From Hyphomicrobiales bacterium (GTDB lineage Bacteria > Pseudomonadota > Alphaproteobacteria > Rhizobiales > Afifellaceae), in contig JACCSN010000956.1 of NCBI GenBank assembly GCA_013812985.1, positions 1 through 6,381 of the forward strand: a stretch of 6,381 nt of DNA. Direction: 5' to 3'. The notes beneath the pieces were generated by a model. It saw only the letters and a list, made by a program, of their open reading frames with translations. It was not told the DNA's origin and made no database searches. Position 1 is the first letter of the stretch. Each line of letters begins with the position of its first letter. Shown in pieces: positions 1 through 5,969 of the stretch. The translations under genes were made by a program, and so were the position numbers.

Positions 1-729
1 GGCCTGGGCTCCGCCCTTGGCGGCCTGCTCGGCGGCGGCGGAACGGCGGGCTCCGGCGTCGGCGACATGCTCGGCGGCTTGCAGCGGCAGGCGAGCGCCA
101 ACCCGCTCGCTTCCGGCGTGCTCGCCGGCGGCCTCGCTTCCGTGCTGCTCGGCGGCAGGCGCGGCCGCGGCATGTCGCAGAACACGATGAAGCTTGGCGG
201 CCTGGCGCTGATCGCCGGCCTCGCTTACAAAGCCTACCAGGCTAACCAGGCCAAGCAGGGCAAGGTCGCGGCGCCTCAATCGGCGTCCGCGAACATCCCT
301 CAAGCCGCCGGGCAGGAGCTGCTGCCGCCGCCGGCCGATTCGCCCTTCATGCCGACCGAAAGCGAAGCCGACGATCGCGCTCGTCTCATGCTGACGGCCA
401 TGATCTCCGCCGCTAAGGCCGACGGCACGATCGACCAGGCCGAGCAGAGCCGCATCTTCGAACGGCTCGGCTCGGTCGAGCTCGACGCGGAGGACAAGGC
501 CTACCTCATGGACCAGCTCCGCGCGCCGCTCGATCTCGACGGCATCGTGCGCCAGGCGTCCAAGCCGGAAGTGGCGGCGGAGGTTTACGCCGCGTCCGTG
601 CTCGCGATCGATCCCGACCACCCGGCCGAGAAGGCCTACTTGCAAATGCTGGCGGCGCGCCTTGGCCTGGCGGACGACCTCGTCGAGGATATCCGCCGGA
701 CGGCGGAAACGGCGCGCGCTACGGCTTAG
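1..729 (+). CDS. DUF533 / TerB-like membrane-associated protein, 5' end off window
   Basis: The reading frame is open from base 1 to the TAG at 727-729 (242 visible residues). A glycine/leucine-rich stretch continues upstream of the first ATG at 67, as in the N-terminal regions of DUF533 (YebE-like) proteins, so the true start probably lies outside the window and the ATG at 67 is probably internal. Visible parts, numbered from base 1: a Gly-rich N-terminus (1-30), a second Gly/Ala-rich hydrophobic stretch (about 38-55), a basic patch RRGRG, a hydrophobic segment around KLGGLALIAGLAYKAYQ that could be a single membrane helix, a linker containing PPPADSPF, and an all-helical TerB-like domain with AAKADGTID and ASVLAIDPDHPAEKAYL. 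TerB-like folds often bind metal through acidic residues, but the role of DUF533 proteins is unknown to me. The gene runs toward the minus-strand CoA-transferase, with repeats between them. The family call is strong and the function is open. Confidence 0.88.
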   Translation, partial: GLGSALGGLLGGGGTAGSGVGDMLGGLQRQASANPLASGVLAGGLASVLLGGRRGRGMSQNTMKLGGLALIAGLAYKAYQANQAKQGKVAAPQSASANIPQAAGQELLPPPADSPFMPTESEADDRARLMLTAMISAAKADGTIDQAEQSRIFERLGSVELDAEDKAYLMDQLRAPLDLDGIVRQASKPEVAAEVYAASVLAIDPDHPAEKAYLQMLAARLGLADDLVEDIRRTAETARATA

Positions 730-762
730 AGCCTGTCCGGAATACACGAATGCGCCCTGTAG

Positions 763-807
763 CCCTCATCCTGAGGAGGCCCGAAGGGCCGTCTCGAAGG
801 ACGAGGG
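763..807. repeat. Palindromic intergenic repeat, unit A1 (Rhizobiales type)
   Basis: The outer arms CCCTCATCCT (763-772) and AGGACGAGGG (798-807) pair at 9 of 10 positions, with one A/C mismatch. An inner perfect hairpin, GGCCC-GAA-GGGCC, lies at 778-790. The unit sits 34 bases after the stop of the DUF533 gene and downstream of the minus-strand CoA-transferase, so it could act as a bidirectional terminator or 3'-end stabiliser, although there is no T-tract. The family is familiar from alphaproteobacterial intergenic regions. A second well-formed copy lies at 5970-6018. Confidence 0.85.
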
Positions 808-829
808 CGTCTCCAGCGCTCTCTGGACG

Positions 830-870
830 CTCCTTCAAGGCTCCGCTTCGCTCCGCGCCTCAGGATGCGG
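830..870. repeat. Diverged second palindromic unit, A2, opposite orientation
   Basis: Read on the minus strand, this stretch starts CCGCATCCTGAGG and ends CCTTGAAGGAG, matching the arms of unit A1 in inverted order but with a decayed right arm, so the hairpin is poor. The middle holds the CTCCGCTTCGCTCCGCG stretch often seen in such units. A1 and A2 are separated by about 22 bases that can form a small stem (TCCAG/CTGGA), giving a two-unit arrangement like bacterial interspersed mosaic elements. The unit overlaps the last codons and stop of the CoA-transferase gene. Confidence 0.6.
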
Positions 871-2089
871 GATGTGGGTTTCTGAACGGACTGTTGGAGC
901 TCGGATCCAAGCAAAGAACCCCCGCCGCGACGAGCGTTTCGATCTCCTCCGGCACGTAGCCGAGTTCCATGGCGAGCTCGGCGCCATGTTCGCCGACGCG
1001 AGGAAGGTCAAGGCGGCGGCCAAAGCGCTGGCCGCCCATCTCCAGCGGCAGAGCGGGGAGGGGAACATTGCGCCCGTCCGGCAATGTGACCTCGACCATC
1101 GCTCCGGGGCTGTTGAGGTGCGGGTCGTCGAACAGGTCTTCCGGCCGGGAGATTGGCGCGAAGGGAACGCGGGCCTTCTCGCAGAGCGCAACCGCCTCAG
1201 CCCGGCTGAGAGCCCGGAACAGCTCGCGCAATCGGGGCAGGAGCCGGTCGCGCGCCGCGACTCGTTGGACATTCGTCGCGAGAGCCGCATCCGCCGCCAG
1301 GTCCGGCAGCCTGAAGACCTCGGTGAAGCCGCGCCATTGCGTGTCGCTGACCACCCCGACAAAGAGCTGCTCGCCGCCGGCCAGATCGAACACGTCGTAG
1401 ACGCCCCACGCGGCGACCCGCGCCGGCATGGGCGCGGCGGGCGTCCCCGTCACCGCGTATTGCGCCATGTGCTGCGCCACCAGGAAGACGTTGTTCTCGA
1501 AGAGCGCGCTCCGGACGAGCTGGCCGCGTCCGGTCGCCGCCCGCTCGTGCAAAGCGGCGAGGATGCCGATCGCCGCGAACATCCCGCCCATGATGTCGTT
1601 CACCGACGTCCCGGCCCTGAGCGGCCGCCCTGGCGGCCCGGTCATATAGGCGAGCCCGCCCATCATCTGCACGACCTCGTCCAGCGCCGGCCGGTGCTCG
1701 TAGGGCCCGGACAGGAAGCCCTTCAGCGAGCAGTAGATGAGCCCGGGATTGTCCGCCTTGAGCGCCGCGTAGCCGAGCCCCAGCGCGTCGAGCGCGCCGG
1801 CGCGGAAATTTTCGGTGAGCACATCGGCGCGACCGATGAGCCGGCGGACCATCTCCAGGCCTTCCGGCGTCTTCAGGTCGAGCGCCAGGCTGCGCTTGTT
1901 GCGGTTGAACACGGCGAAGAAGCCCGCGCCCGATCCCGGCAGCCGCCGCGTCTTGTCGCCCTCCGGCGCGGGTTCGACCTTCACCACGTCGGCGCCGAGG
2001 TCGGCGAGAACGAGGCCGCAACTCGGCCCCATGACCATGTGCGAGAATTCCACCACGCGGATGCCGGCGAGAGGCAGGCGGCCGCTCAT
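860..2089 (-). CDS. CaiB/BaiF (class III) CoA-transferase family protein
   Basis: This 409-residue protein has the usual length for class III CoA-transferases, which move CoA between carboxylic acids through an enzyme-bound acyl/aspartyl anhydride and thioester in the cytosol. Family marks, in order: the N-terminal GIRVVEFSHMVMGP...LADLGADVVKVE fold start (9-39), NRNKRSLALDLK (62-73), VLTENFRAG (90-98), DEVVQMMGG (137-145), GRGQLVRSALFENN around the active-site position (187-200), FDDPHLNSPG (320-329) and GEHGAELAMELGY (366-378). By eye, the catalytic Asp of formyl-CoA transferase aligns with Glu198. The ATG overlaps the stop of the upstream lyase gene (ATGA), and a GGAG lies 6 bases before it. 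This pairing suggests activation of a branched hydroxy acid for the lyase; a succinyl-CoA:HMG/glutarate transferase role is possible but is inference. The last 19 or so residues look like a tail, and the stop codon lies inside a palindromic repeat. Confidence 0.93.
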   Translation of the reverse strand: MSGRLPLAGIRVVEFSHMVMGPSCGLVLADLGADVVKVEPAPEGDKTRRLPGSGAGFFAVFNRNKRSLALDLKTPEGLEMVRRLIGRADVLTENFRAGALDALGLGYAALKADNPGLIYCSLKGFLSGPYEHRPALDEVVQMMGGLAYMTGPPGRPLRAGTSVNDIMGGMFAAIGILAALHERAATGRGQLVRSALFENNVFLVAQHMAQYAVTGTPAAPMPARVAAWGVYDVFDLAGGEQLFVGVVSDTQWRGFTEVFRLPDLAADAALATNVQRVAARDRLLPRLRELFRALSRAEAVALCEKARVPFAPISRPEDLFDDPHLNSPGAMVEVTLPDGRNVPLPALPLEMGGQRFGRRLDLPRVGEHGAELAMELGYVPEEIETLVAAGVLCLDPSSNSPFRNPHPAS

Positions 2090-3042
2090 GCGGCGCTCCG
2101 CTTGGCGGCATAGGCGAAACCCTTCGGCAGGCCGGCCTCCGCCACGTGGCCGTAGAGCGGCTCGCCGGGCAGGCCCTCGGCGATCAGGGCGCGCGCCGCG
2201 ATGAGCCGGTCGAGATCGATGCCGGTGCTCAGTCCCATGGATTCCAGCAGGAAGACGAGATCCTCGGTGACGATGTTGCCGGTGGCGCCCGGCGCGTATG
2301 GACAGCCGCCGAGGCCCGCCTGCGACGCGTCGAAGGTTGTCACCCCGGCGTCCAGCGCCGCCACGACATTGGCCAGCCCCTGCCCACGCGTATTGTGGAA
2401 ATGCGCGCCGCCGGCCTTGTCGCCGATCGCCGCCTTGAGCCGCTTGAACAGCCGCTTGACCTGGGCGGGGTTGCCTGAGCCGGTCGTGTCGGAAAGCCCA
2501 ACGGCTTCAGCCCCGGCCGCGGCGAGCGCTTGCGCCAGCTCGATCACCCGATCTTCCGAAACCAAACCTTCGATGGCGCAGCCGAAGGCGGTCGAGATGC
2601 CGACCTCCAGCCCCGGCCGGATTTCCGCCGGCAGGCCGGCGAGCAGCCCCGCCACGCGCCGGACCTCCTCGACCGCCTCCTCCGGGGTCCGGTTGACGTT
2701 GGCCAGGCTGTGAGCCCGCGAGGCGGATACCGGCATCGTGAGCTTGTGGACGCCGGCGGCGATGGCCCGCTCCGCGCCTTTCAGGTTCGGGACGAGCGCC
2801 AACACCGTCAGGCCGGGGAGCTTGACCGCTTCCCGTACCACCGCGTCGGCGTCCGCCATCTGCGGGAGCAGCTTGGGCGACACGAACGAGCCGACCTCGA
2901 TCTCGCGCAGGCCCGCGGCGGCGAGCGCGGCAATCCAGCGATGCTTCACGTCGGTCGGCATGGCGCGGTTGACGCTCTGCAGCCCGTCGCGCGGGCCGAC
3001 CTCGCTCACCAGGATGTCGACGGCCGCCGTGTCCAGGCTCAT
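2086..3042 (-). CDS. Hydroxymethylglutaryl-CoA lyase family protein
   Basis: This 318-residue TIM-barrel lyase is of normal length. HMG-CoA lyase cleaves HMG-CoA to acetoacetate and acetyl-CoA using a divalent metal; relatives act on citramalyl-CoA or similar thioesters. Seen in the sequence: VGPRDGLQ (15-22, with the family's catalytic Arg18 and metal ligand Asp19), IEVGSFVSPKLLPQM (48-62), the metal-binding HFHNTRGQGLANV (214-226, His214 and His216), and the signature GLGGCPYAPGATGN (243-256) with catalytic Cys247 and ligand Asn256. All core residues are present, so it should be active. Classical enzymes have HCHDTYGQ where this one has HFHNTRGQ, as I recall for many bacterial subfamily members, so the exact substrate is uncertain. 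It is the first gene of an operon with the CoA-transferase (four-base overlap). I see no good Shine-Dalgarno before the ATG at 3042; the start is chosen because the conserved first strand begins about 10 residues in. Confidence 0.93.
   Translation of the reverse strand: MSLDTAAVDILVSEVGPRDGLQSVNRAMPTDVKHRWIAALAAAGLREIEVGSFVSPKLLPQMADADAVVREAVKLPGLTVLALVPNLKGAERAIAAGVHKLTMPVSASRAHSLANVNRTPEEAVEEVRRVAGLLAGLPAEIRPGLEVGISTAFGCAIEGLVSEDRVIELAQALAAAGAEAVGLSDTTGSGNPAQVKRLFKRLKAAIGDKAGGAHFHNTRGQGLANVVAALDAGVTTFDASQAGLGGCPYAPGATGNIVTEDLVFLLESMGLSTGIDLDRLIAARALIAEGLPGEPLYGHVAEAGLPKGFAYAAKRSAA
2096..2099 (-). promoter_or_regulatory. Ribosome binding site of the CoA-transferase gene
   Basis: On the minus strand, GGAG lies six bases before the ATG at 2089, within the last codons of the lyase gene. 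Together with the ATGA overlap it supports the chosen start and suggests translational coupling of the two proteins. Confidence 0.6.
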
Positions 3043-3080
3043 CGCGTATGATCGGCCAGGCTGCCCGCCGCGCCTCGAAC

Positions 3081-3108
3081 TTGCATCCGCTTCCCGCTCC
3101 CGTAATCT
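3081..3108 (+). promoter_or_regulatory. Weak candidate sigma-70 promoter for the sugar operon
   Basis: TTGCAT (3081-3086) and TAATCT (3103-3108) are separated by 16 bases and lie about 50 bases before the GTG start at 3160. Each hexamer matches the consensus at only about half its positions, so this is a guess. The 117-base gap between divergent genes must still hold promoters for both directions; I could not pick one for the minus-strand lyase gene. Confidence 0.25.
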
Positions 3109-3110
3109 GC

Positions 3111-3133
3111 CGCCTAGGCGCGATCCTAGCGCG
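3111..3133. promoter_or_regulatory. Possible operator: CGCCTAGGCG palindrome and CCTAG direct repeat
   Basis: Positions 3111-3120 form a perfect 10-base palindrome, CGCCTAGGCG. A near copy of its right part follows (CCTAGGCGCG at 3113-3122, CCTAGCGCG at 3125-3133), a 12-base step that would put both CCTAG cores on nearly the same helix face. CTAG is typically scarce in bacterial DNA. The position, between the two divergent operons and just upstream of the 3160 ribosome binding site, fits a repressor site, but no regulator gene is visible. Confidence 0.3.
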
Positions 3134-3142
3134 TCGGGCGCC

Positions 3143-3150
3143 GGAGGGGG
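3143..3150 (+). promoter_or_regulatory. Ribosome binding site that fixes the GTG start at 3160
   Basis: The purine run GGAGGGGG ends nine bases before the GTG at 3160-3162. The next ATG in frame (3178) would remove the first beta strand (MKIGFCM) of the barrel, so the GTG is the better start. Confidence 0.7.
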
Positions 3151-3159
3151 ACATCAGTC

Positions 3160-4008
3160 GTGAAGATCGGTTTTTGCATGTTGTTGTGGACGACCCACGT
3201 CTCCGAAGCGCACCGCGCCATCCTGGAGGACCTCAAGGCTACGGGCTATGACGGCGTGGAAATCCCGGTCTTCGAGGGAACGCCCGACGATTACGCCCGG
3301 ATCGGCCGCTGGCTTGACGAGATCGGGCTGGAGCGGACGGCGATCACGGTGATCCCGACCCCCGACAAGAACCCGCTCTCCGACGACCCCCTGCATCGGC
3401 AGGCGGCGATCGACTACCTCAACCATAGCGTCGATTGTTCGGAGGCGCTCGGCTCCAAGCAGCTCGCCGGGCCGCTGCACCAGACGCTTGGCCATTTCTC
3501 CGGCGCGCCCACCACCGACAAGGAGCGCGCCCGCGCCCGGGAGGTGCATCACGTCGCCGGCGACTACGCCGCCGCGCGAAAGATCCGCATTGTGCTGGAG
3601 GCAATCAACCGGTTCGAATCCTACTTCGTCAACACCATGGACGACCTCGCGAGCTACCTCGACACCGTGGACCACCCGGCGATCACCGGCATGTACGACA
3701 CGTTCCACGCCAATATCGAGGAGCTCGACCCCGTCGCCGCCTTCACCCGCAACCAGCGCCACCTGAGCTACGTCCATATTTCCGAGAACGACCGCGGCGT
3801 GCCGGGGCGCGGCCACGTCCCCTGGGCGGCGACTTTTGGGGCCATCAAGGAATCCGGCTACGACGGCTGGCTGACGATCGAAGCCTTTGGGCGAGGCCTG
3901 CCGGAACTCGCCGCGGCGACCCGCGTCTGGCGCGATTTCGCCGAGAGCCCGGAGGCGGTCTATCGCGACGGCTTCCGGCATATTCGCGAGGGCTGGGACG
4001 CGGCGTGA
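3160..4008 (+). CDS. Sugar phosphate isomerase/epimerase, ketose 3-epimerase-like
   Basis: This 282-residue protein belongs to the xylose-isomerase-like TIM-barrel (AP-endonuclease 2) superfamily and most resembles D-tagatose/D-psicose 3-epimerases, which interconvert ketoses at C3 with a divalent metal. The four metal-ligand positions of that family can be recognised: Glu147 in VLEAINRFESYF, Asp180 in GMYDTFHANIEE, His206 in YVHISENDRG, and Glu241 in WLTIEAFGRG. His183 and Arg217 (GRGHVPW) match residues usually near the substrate. The N-terminus MKIGFCMLLWTT is the expected first strand, and GYDGVEIPVF the second. Translation starts at GTG, supported by a strong GGAGGGGG. A mutarotase-like gene follows after 61 bases, probably in one operon. 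The real substrate cannot be read from the sequence; inosose isomerase-type or 3-keto-sugar chemistry is possible within this superfamily. Confidence 0.9.
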   Translation: MKIGFCMLLWTTHVSEAHRAILEDLKATGYDGVEIPVFEGTPDDYARIGRWLDEIGLERTAITVIPTPDKNPLSDDPLHRQAAIDYLNHSVDCSEALGSKQLAGPLHQTLGHFSGAPTTDKERARAREVHHVAGDYAAARKIRIVLEAINRFESYFVNTMDDLASYLDTVDHPAITGMYDTFHANIEELDPVAAFTRNQRHLSYVHISENDRGVPGRGHVPWAATFGAIKESGYDGWLTIEAFGRGLPELAAATRVWRDFAESPEAVYRDGFRHIREGWDAA

Positions 4009-4060
4009 GGCGCGCCAGATCGCGGGTAGGGCGGTCGTCTCGTTGGACAGCGTCGCCATC

Positions 4061-4064
4061 GGAG
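4061..4064 (+). promoter_or_regulatory. Ribosome binding site supporting the ATG at 4070
   Basis: GGAG stands five bases before the ATG at 4070-4072. The frame is open further upstream, and a TTG at 4043 is an alternative start, but residues encoded before 4070 look like read-through of the epimerase 3' end, and the beta-rich fold begins just after this ATG. Confidence 0.55.
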
Positions 4065-4069
4065 CGGGC

Positions 4070-5221
4070 ATGGCCGAGAGCATATACCTCATGCAAGCGG
4101 ACGGCGTCCGGCTGGAAATCGACCTTTCCACGGGGTCCGTCTGGAGCCTGACGATCGAGCGTGACGGGCGGGAGGTCACGCCGTTGCACCGCGCCCCTTG
4201 GATCGACGAGCCGGACATTGCCGGCGATGCGTCGCTGCCCCTGCATGTCAGGCGGCTCTCCGGGGACTTCTTCTGCGCTCCTTTCGGCAAGAGCGACCTC
4301 GAAGCGGCGCCTTTGCACGGCTGGTCGGCGAATTGGAGCTGGAGCCATATCGGCAGCCAAGCGCATCCGAGCGGCGGCGTTTCCGCGCGTTTCGAGCTCG
4401 ACCGCCCGATTCTGGGCGCGCGGCTCGTCAAGGAGATCACGCTGCGCGATTTCCATCCCTTCGTCTATCAGCGGCACATTTTTGAAGGCGGCTCCGGCGC
4501 CGTGCCGGTGGCGAGCCACGCGATGACCCGGTTCGCCGGCGGCGGCAGGCTGTTCTTCTCGCCCAAAGCCTATGGCGAAACGCTTGAGGTCGCGCTCGAG
4601 CCTGATCCGAGCAGAGGCCGCTCGGCCCTTCGCTACCCCTCCCGCTTCGCCGATCTCGGCGCCGCTCCGCTGGCGAACGGCGGCCACGCCGATCTGCAAT
4701 CCTACCCCTTCGCCAGCCGGCATGAGGATTTCGTCATGCTTGTCGAGGCGGCCCGCAGCCGCCTCGGCTGGGCGGCGGCGCTTCGCGAGAACGAAAGGGA
4801 TGTCTTCCTCAGCCTGAAGAACCCGGCCGATTTCCCCGTCACATTCCTCTGGTTCTCCAATGGCGGGCGCGATTACAGGCCTTGGAACGGCCGCCATTTC
4901 GGTGTGCTCGGGATCGAGGAGGGGCGCTCCTGGTCCGCCCGCGGCCACCGGGCCTCAAGCGAACCGAACGCGATGAGCCGCGAGGGAATACCGTCGGCGC
5001 TTCAGCTCGGGGCGGGAGAGGCGGCCGAGGTGCGTCACGTGATCGGCGGCATCCCGCTTGGCTCAGGATGGTCGGATATCCAGTCCATCACCGCAGCTGA
5101 AGGCGCGCTGGTCATTAATGCCGGGTCAGCGGAGATGCTCCAATTGCCCTTCGACTCGGAATTCCTGGCGACGAGACGGCAAGCCGTCGCGAGCACCGGA
5201 AACGGCATGGGGCTAGTTTGA
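4070..5221 (+). CDS. Galactose-mutarotase-fold (aldose 1-epimerase-like) protein
   Basis: The protein has 383 residues from the chosen ATG. It is beta-rich with no signal peptide or membrane segment, so probably cytosolic. Features that suggest the galactose mutarotase-like fold: SLTIERDGREVTPLHRAPW near the start (26-44), GDFFCAPFG (65-73), PLHGWSANWSW (81-91) with His83, FHPFVYQRHIFEGGSGAVP (128-146), a second candidate active-site His150 (ASHAMT), and PWNGRHFGVLGIEEG (271-285), whose Glu283/284 sits where mutarotases have their catalytic acid. These assignments are by eye. Such proteins interconvert the anomers of sugars or bind sugar ligands. It lies 61 bases downstream of the ketose-3-epimerase-like gene, which fits a shared role in uptake or breakdown of one sugar. 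The substrate is not known, and it may be a poorly described branch of the family rather than a true GalM. Confidence 0.75.
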   Translation: MAESIYLMQADGVRLEIDLSTGSVWSLTIERDGREVTPLHRAPWIDEPDIAGDASLPLHVRRLSGDFFCAPFGKSDLEAAPLHGWSANWSWSHIGSQAHPSGGVSARFELDRPILGARLVKEITLRDFHPFVYQRHIFEGGSGAVPVASHAMTRFAGGGRLFFSPKAYGETLEVALEPDPSRGRSALRYPSRFADLGAAPLANGGHADLQSYPFASRHEDFVMLVEAARSRLGWAAALRENERDVFLSLKNPADFPVTFLWFSNGGRDYRPWNGRHFGVLGIEEGRSWSARGHRASSEPNAMSREGIPSALQLGAGEAAEVRHVIGGIPLGSGWSDIQSITAAEGALVINAGSAEMLQLPFDSEFLATRRQAVASTGNGMGLV

Positions 5222-5263
5222 CCAAGGGCGGCGGTGGTGCGGGTTTTCCTGCCTCGCCAGTCA

Positions 5264-5344
5264 GGGCAATCGCATATGGACGATGAGTTCCTCCTCTCCC
5301 TTCCCGGGAGAGGAAAAGGCTGACGCAACCACATGCGATTGCCC
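5264..5344. repeat. Nested inverted repeat, possible small MITE-like element
   Basis: Arms GGGCAATCGCATATGG (5264-5279) and CCACATGCGATTGCCC (5329-5344) pair at 15 of 16 positions. Inside lies a second perfect hairpin, TCCTCTCCC/GGGAGAGGA (5292-5300 and 5306-5314), followed by AAAAGG. It begins about 43 bases after the stop of the mutarotase-like gene, so the inner hairpin could also help end that operon's transcript. No coding capacity is apparent. Confidence 0.7.
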
Positions 5345-5408
5345 CTGGCCCTTGCTGGCAGCGGTTAGTCATTCGTAATCGGCCACGGTCTTCCAGGAAA
5401 AGCGCGTT

Positions 5409-5456
5409 CCCCTCCCCCCTTGTGGGTCCCACGAGGGGGAGGGGTTAGGGGCGGGG
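5409..5456 (+). repeat. CCCTCCCC..GGGGAGGGG-TTAGGG repeat, copy 1
   Basis: A strong hairpin has arms CCCCTCCCCC (5409-5418) and GGGGGAGGGG (5435-5444), with a second palindrome GTGGG-T-CCCAC (5422-5432) in its head, followed by TTAGGGGCGGGG. This matches the common proteobacterial intergenic element made of a C-rich/G-rich hairpin plus a GGTTAGGG tail. As a GC-rich stem in a convergent intergenic region it may also serve as a terminator, but no U-tract follows. Confidence 0.75.
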
Positions 5457-5494
5457 TCGTCCGAGGCAAGCTGAACGCATGTCGTATCCGTCAT

Positions 5495-5545
5495 CCCCCT
5501 CACCCCAGCCCTAACCCTAGCCCTCTACCCACGAGGGGAGAGGGG
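5495..5545 (-). repeat. Same GGTTAGGG-tail repeat, copy 2, inverted
   Basis: Read on the minus strand, this is a short hairpin (CCCTCT/AGAGGG arms at 5521-5526 and 5539-5544 in plus coordinates, loop containing ACCCACGA) followed by a tail with CTAGGGTTAGGG and GGGGTGAGGGG. It is the same element as 5409-5456 in opposite orientation, with a longer tail. The two copies face tail to tail across about 38 bases and could together fold into a large stem. Confidence 0.7.
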
Positions 5546-5846
5546 GCAGGCCGCGCTCCAGCGAAAATAAATCTATCCCCACTTCCGAAACCTCCCGTAT
5601 CCTCACCCATACCGTTCTTCACCGAGGGTCCGTGTAGCTGCCGGAGCGTCATGGGAAGAGCGGGCGGCGCCGCGGCGTTAGTTCCGGAAACTCACGGCGA
5701 GGCTAAGCCTCGGAAGGGTTCGCCCGTGGGCTCCACAAGGGAGCTCGCCGCCACGGTATGATGGCTGTATCCCCCGAGAAGCTTTCGCGTGAGTGCGGAG
5801 CTTCGGAGGCGAGAAGCGCGGACGAGTCGGGGCTTTGAGACGCCGT
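5546..5846. other. Intergenic stretch without a credible gene
   Basis: I find no gene here. Possible readings lack a ribosome binding site and give Arg/Ser/Pro-rich chains without any fold I recognise. It holds a small near-perfect palindrome (CGAGGCT-A-AGCCTCG, 5698-5712), the 8-base palindrome TTCCGGAA in the 5680s, and a GAAGCT...AGCTTC pair in the 5780-5810 region. It could be decayed repeat material. No tRNA-like or other RNA fold was recognised. Confidence 0.5.
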
Positions 5847-5905
5847 GCGGGGCGCTGCCGAAGCGCCATACTTTAGAATTGCGAGGTGTTTCGACAGCGC
5901 CCCGC
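5847..5905. repeat. Inverted repeat GCGGGGCGCTG...CAGCGCCCCGC
   Basis: The perfect 11-base arms at 5847-5857 and 5895-5905 extend inward by CGAA/TTCG with one mismatch, enclosing a loop of about 27 bases that includes an AT-richer ACTTTAGAATT segment. It differs from the other repeats in the window. It could be a repeat element, a transcript hairpin or the remnant of a small mobile sequence. Confidence 0.6.
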
Positions 5906-5969
5906 TCCCTCCTCGTGATGAACCGAATTCGGGCAAGCCCGACTTTGGGCGGGGAGGCGCAAACGAAAG

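Noticed and set aside
662..2113. Long plus-strand open frame (483 codons) opposite the CoA-transferase
   Set aside because: It is Arg/Ala/Glu-rich with no recognisable domain, overlaps the DUF533 gene end and a repeat, and lies antisense to a gene with clear family motifs; long open antisense frames are expected at this GC content.
3887..4069. Longer N-terminus for the mutarotase-like protein (start at 3887)
   Set aside because: The extra residues overlap the epimerase gene out of frame and are Arg-rich; the ATG at 4070 has a GGAG at good spacing and begins the folded part.
3154..4948. Long minus-strand open frames (428 and 367 codons) opposite the sugar operon
   Set aside because: They are mirror frames of two well-supported genes, with low-complexity Arg/Gly/Val-rich products and no ribosome binding site or family motif.
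5470..5545. Repeats as a possible CRISPR array
   Set aside because: There are only two copies, in opposite orientation, with variable tails and no regular spacers or cas genes.
5420..5761. Plus-strand open frame of 113 codons
   Set aside because: It begins inside the hairpin repeat at 5409-5456 and reads through the inverted copy; its composition is Pro/Gly/Arg-rich without a domain.
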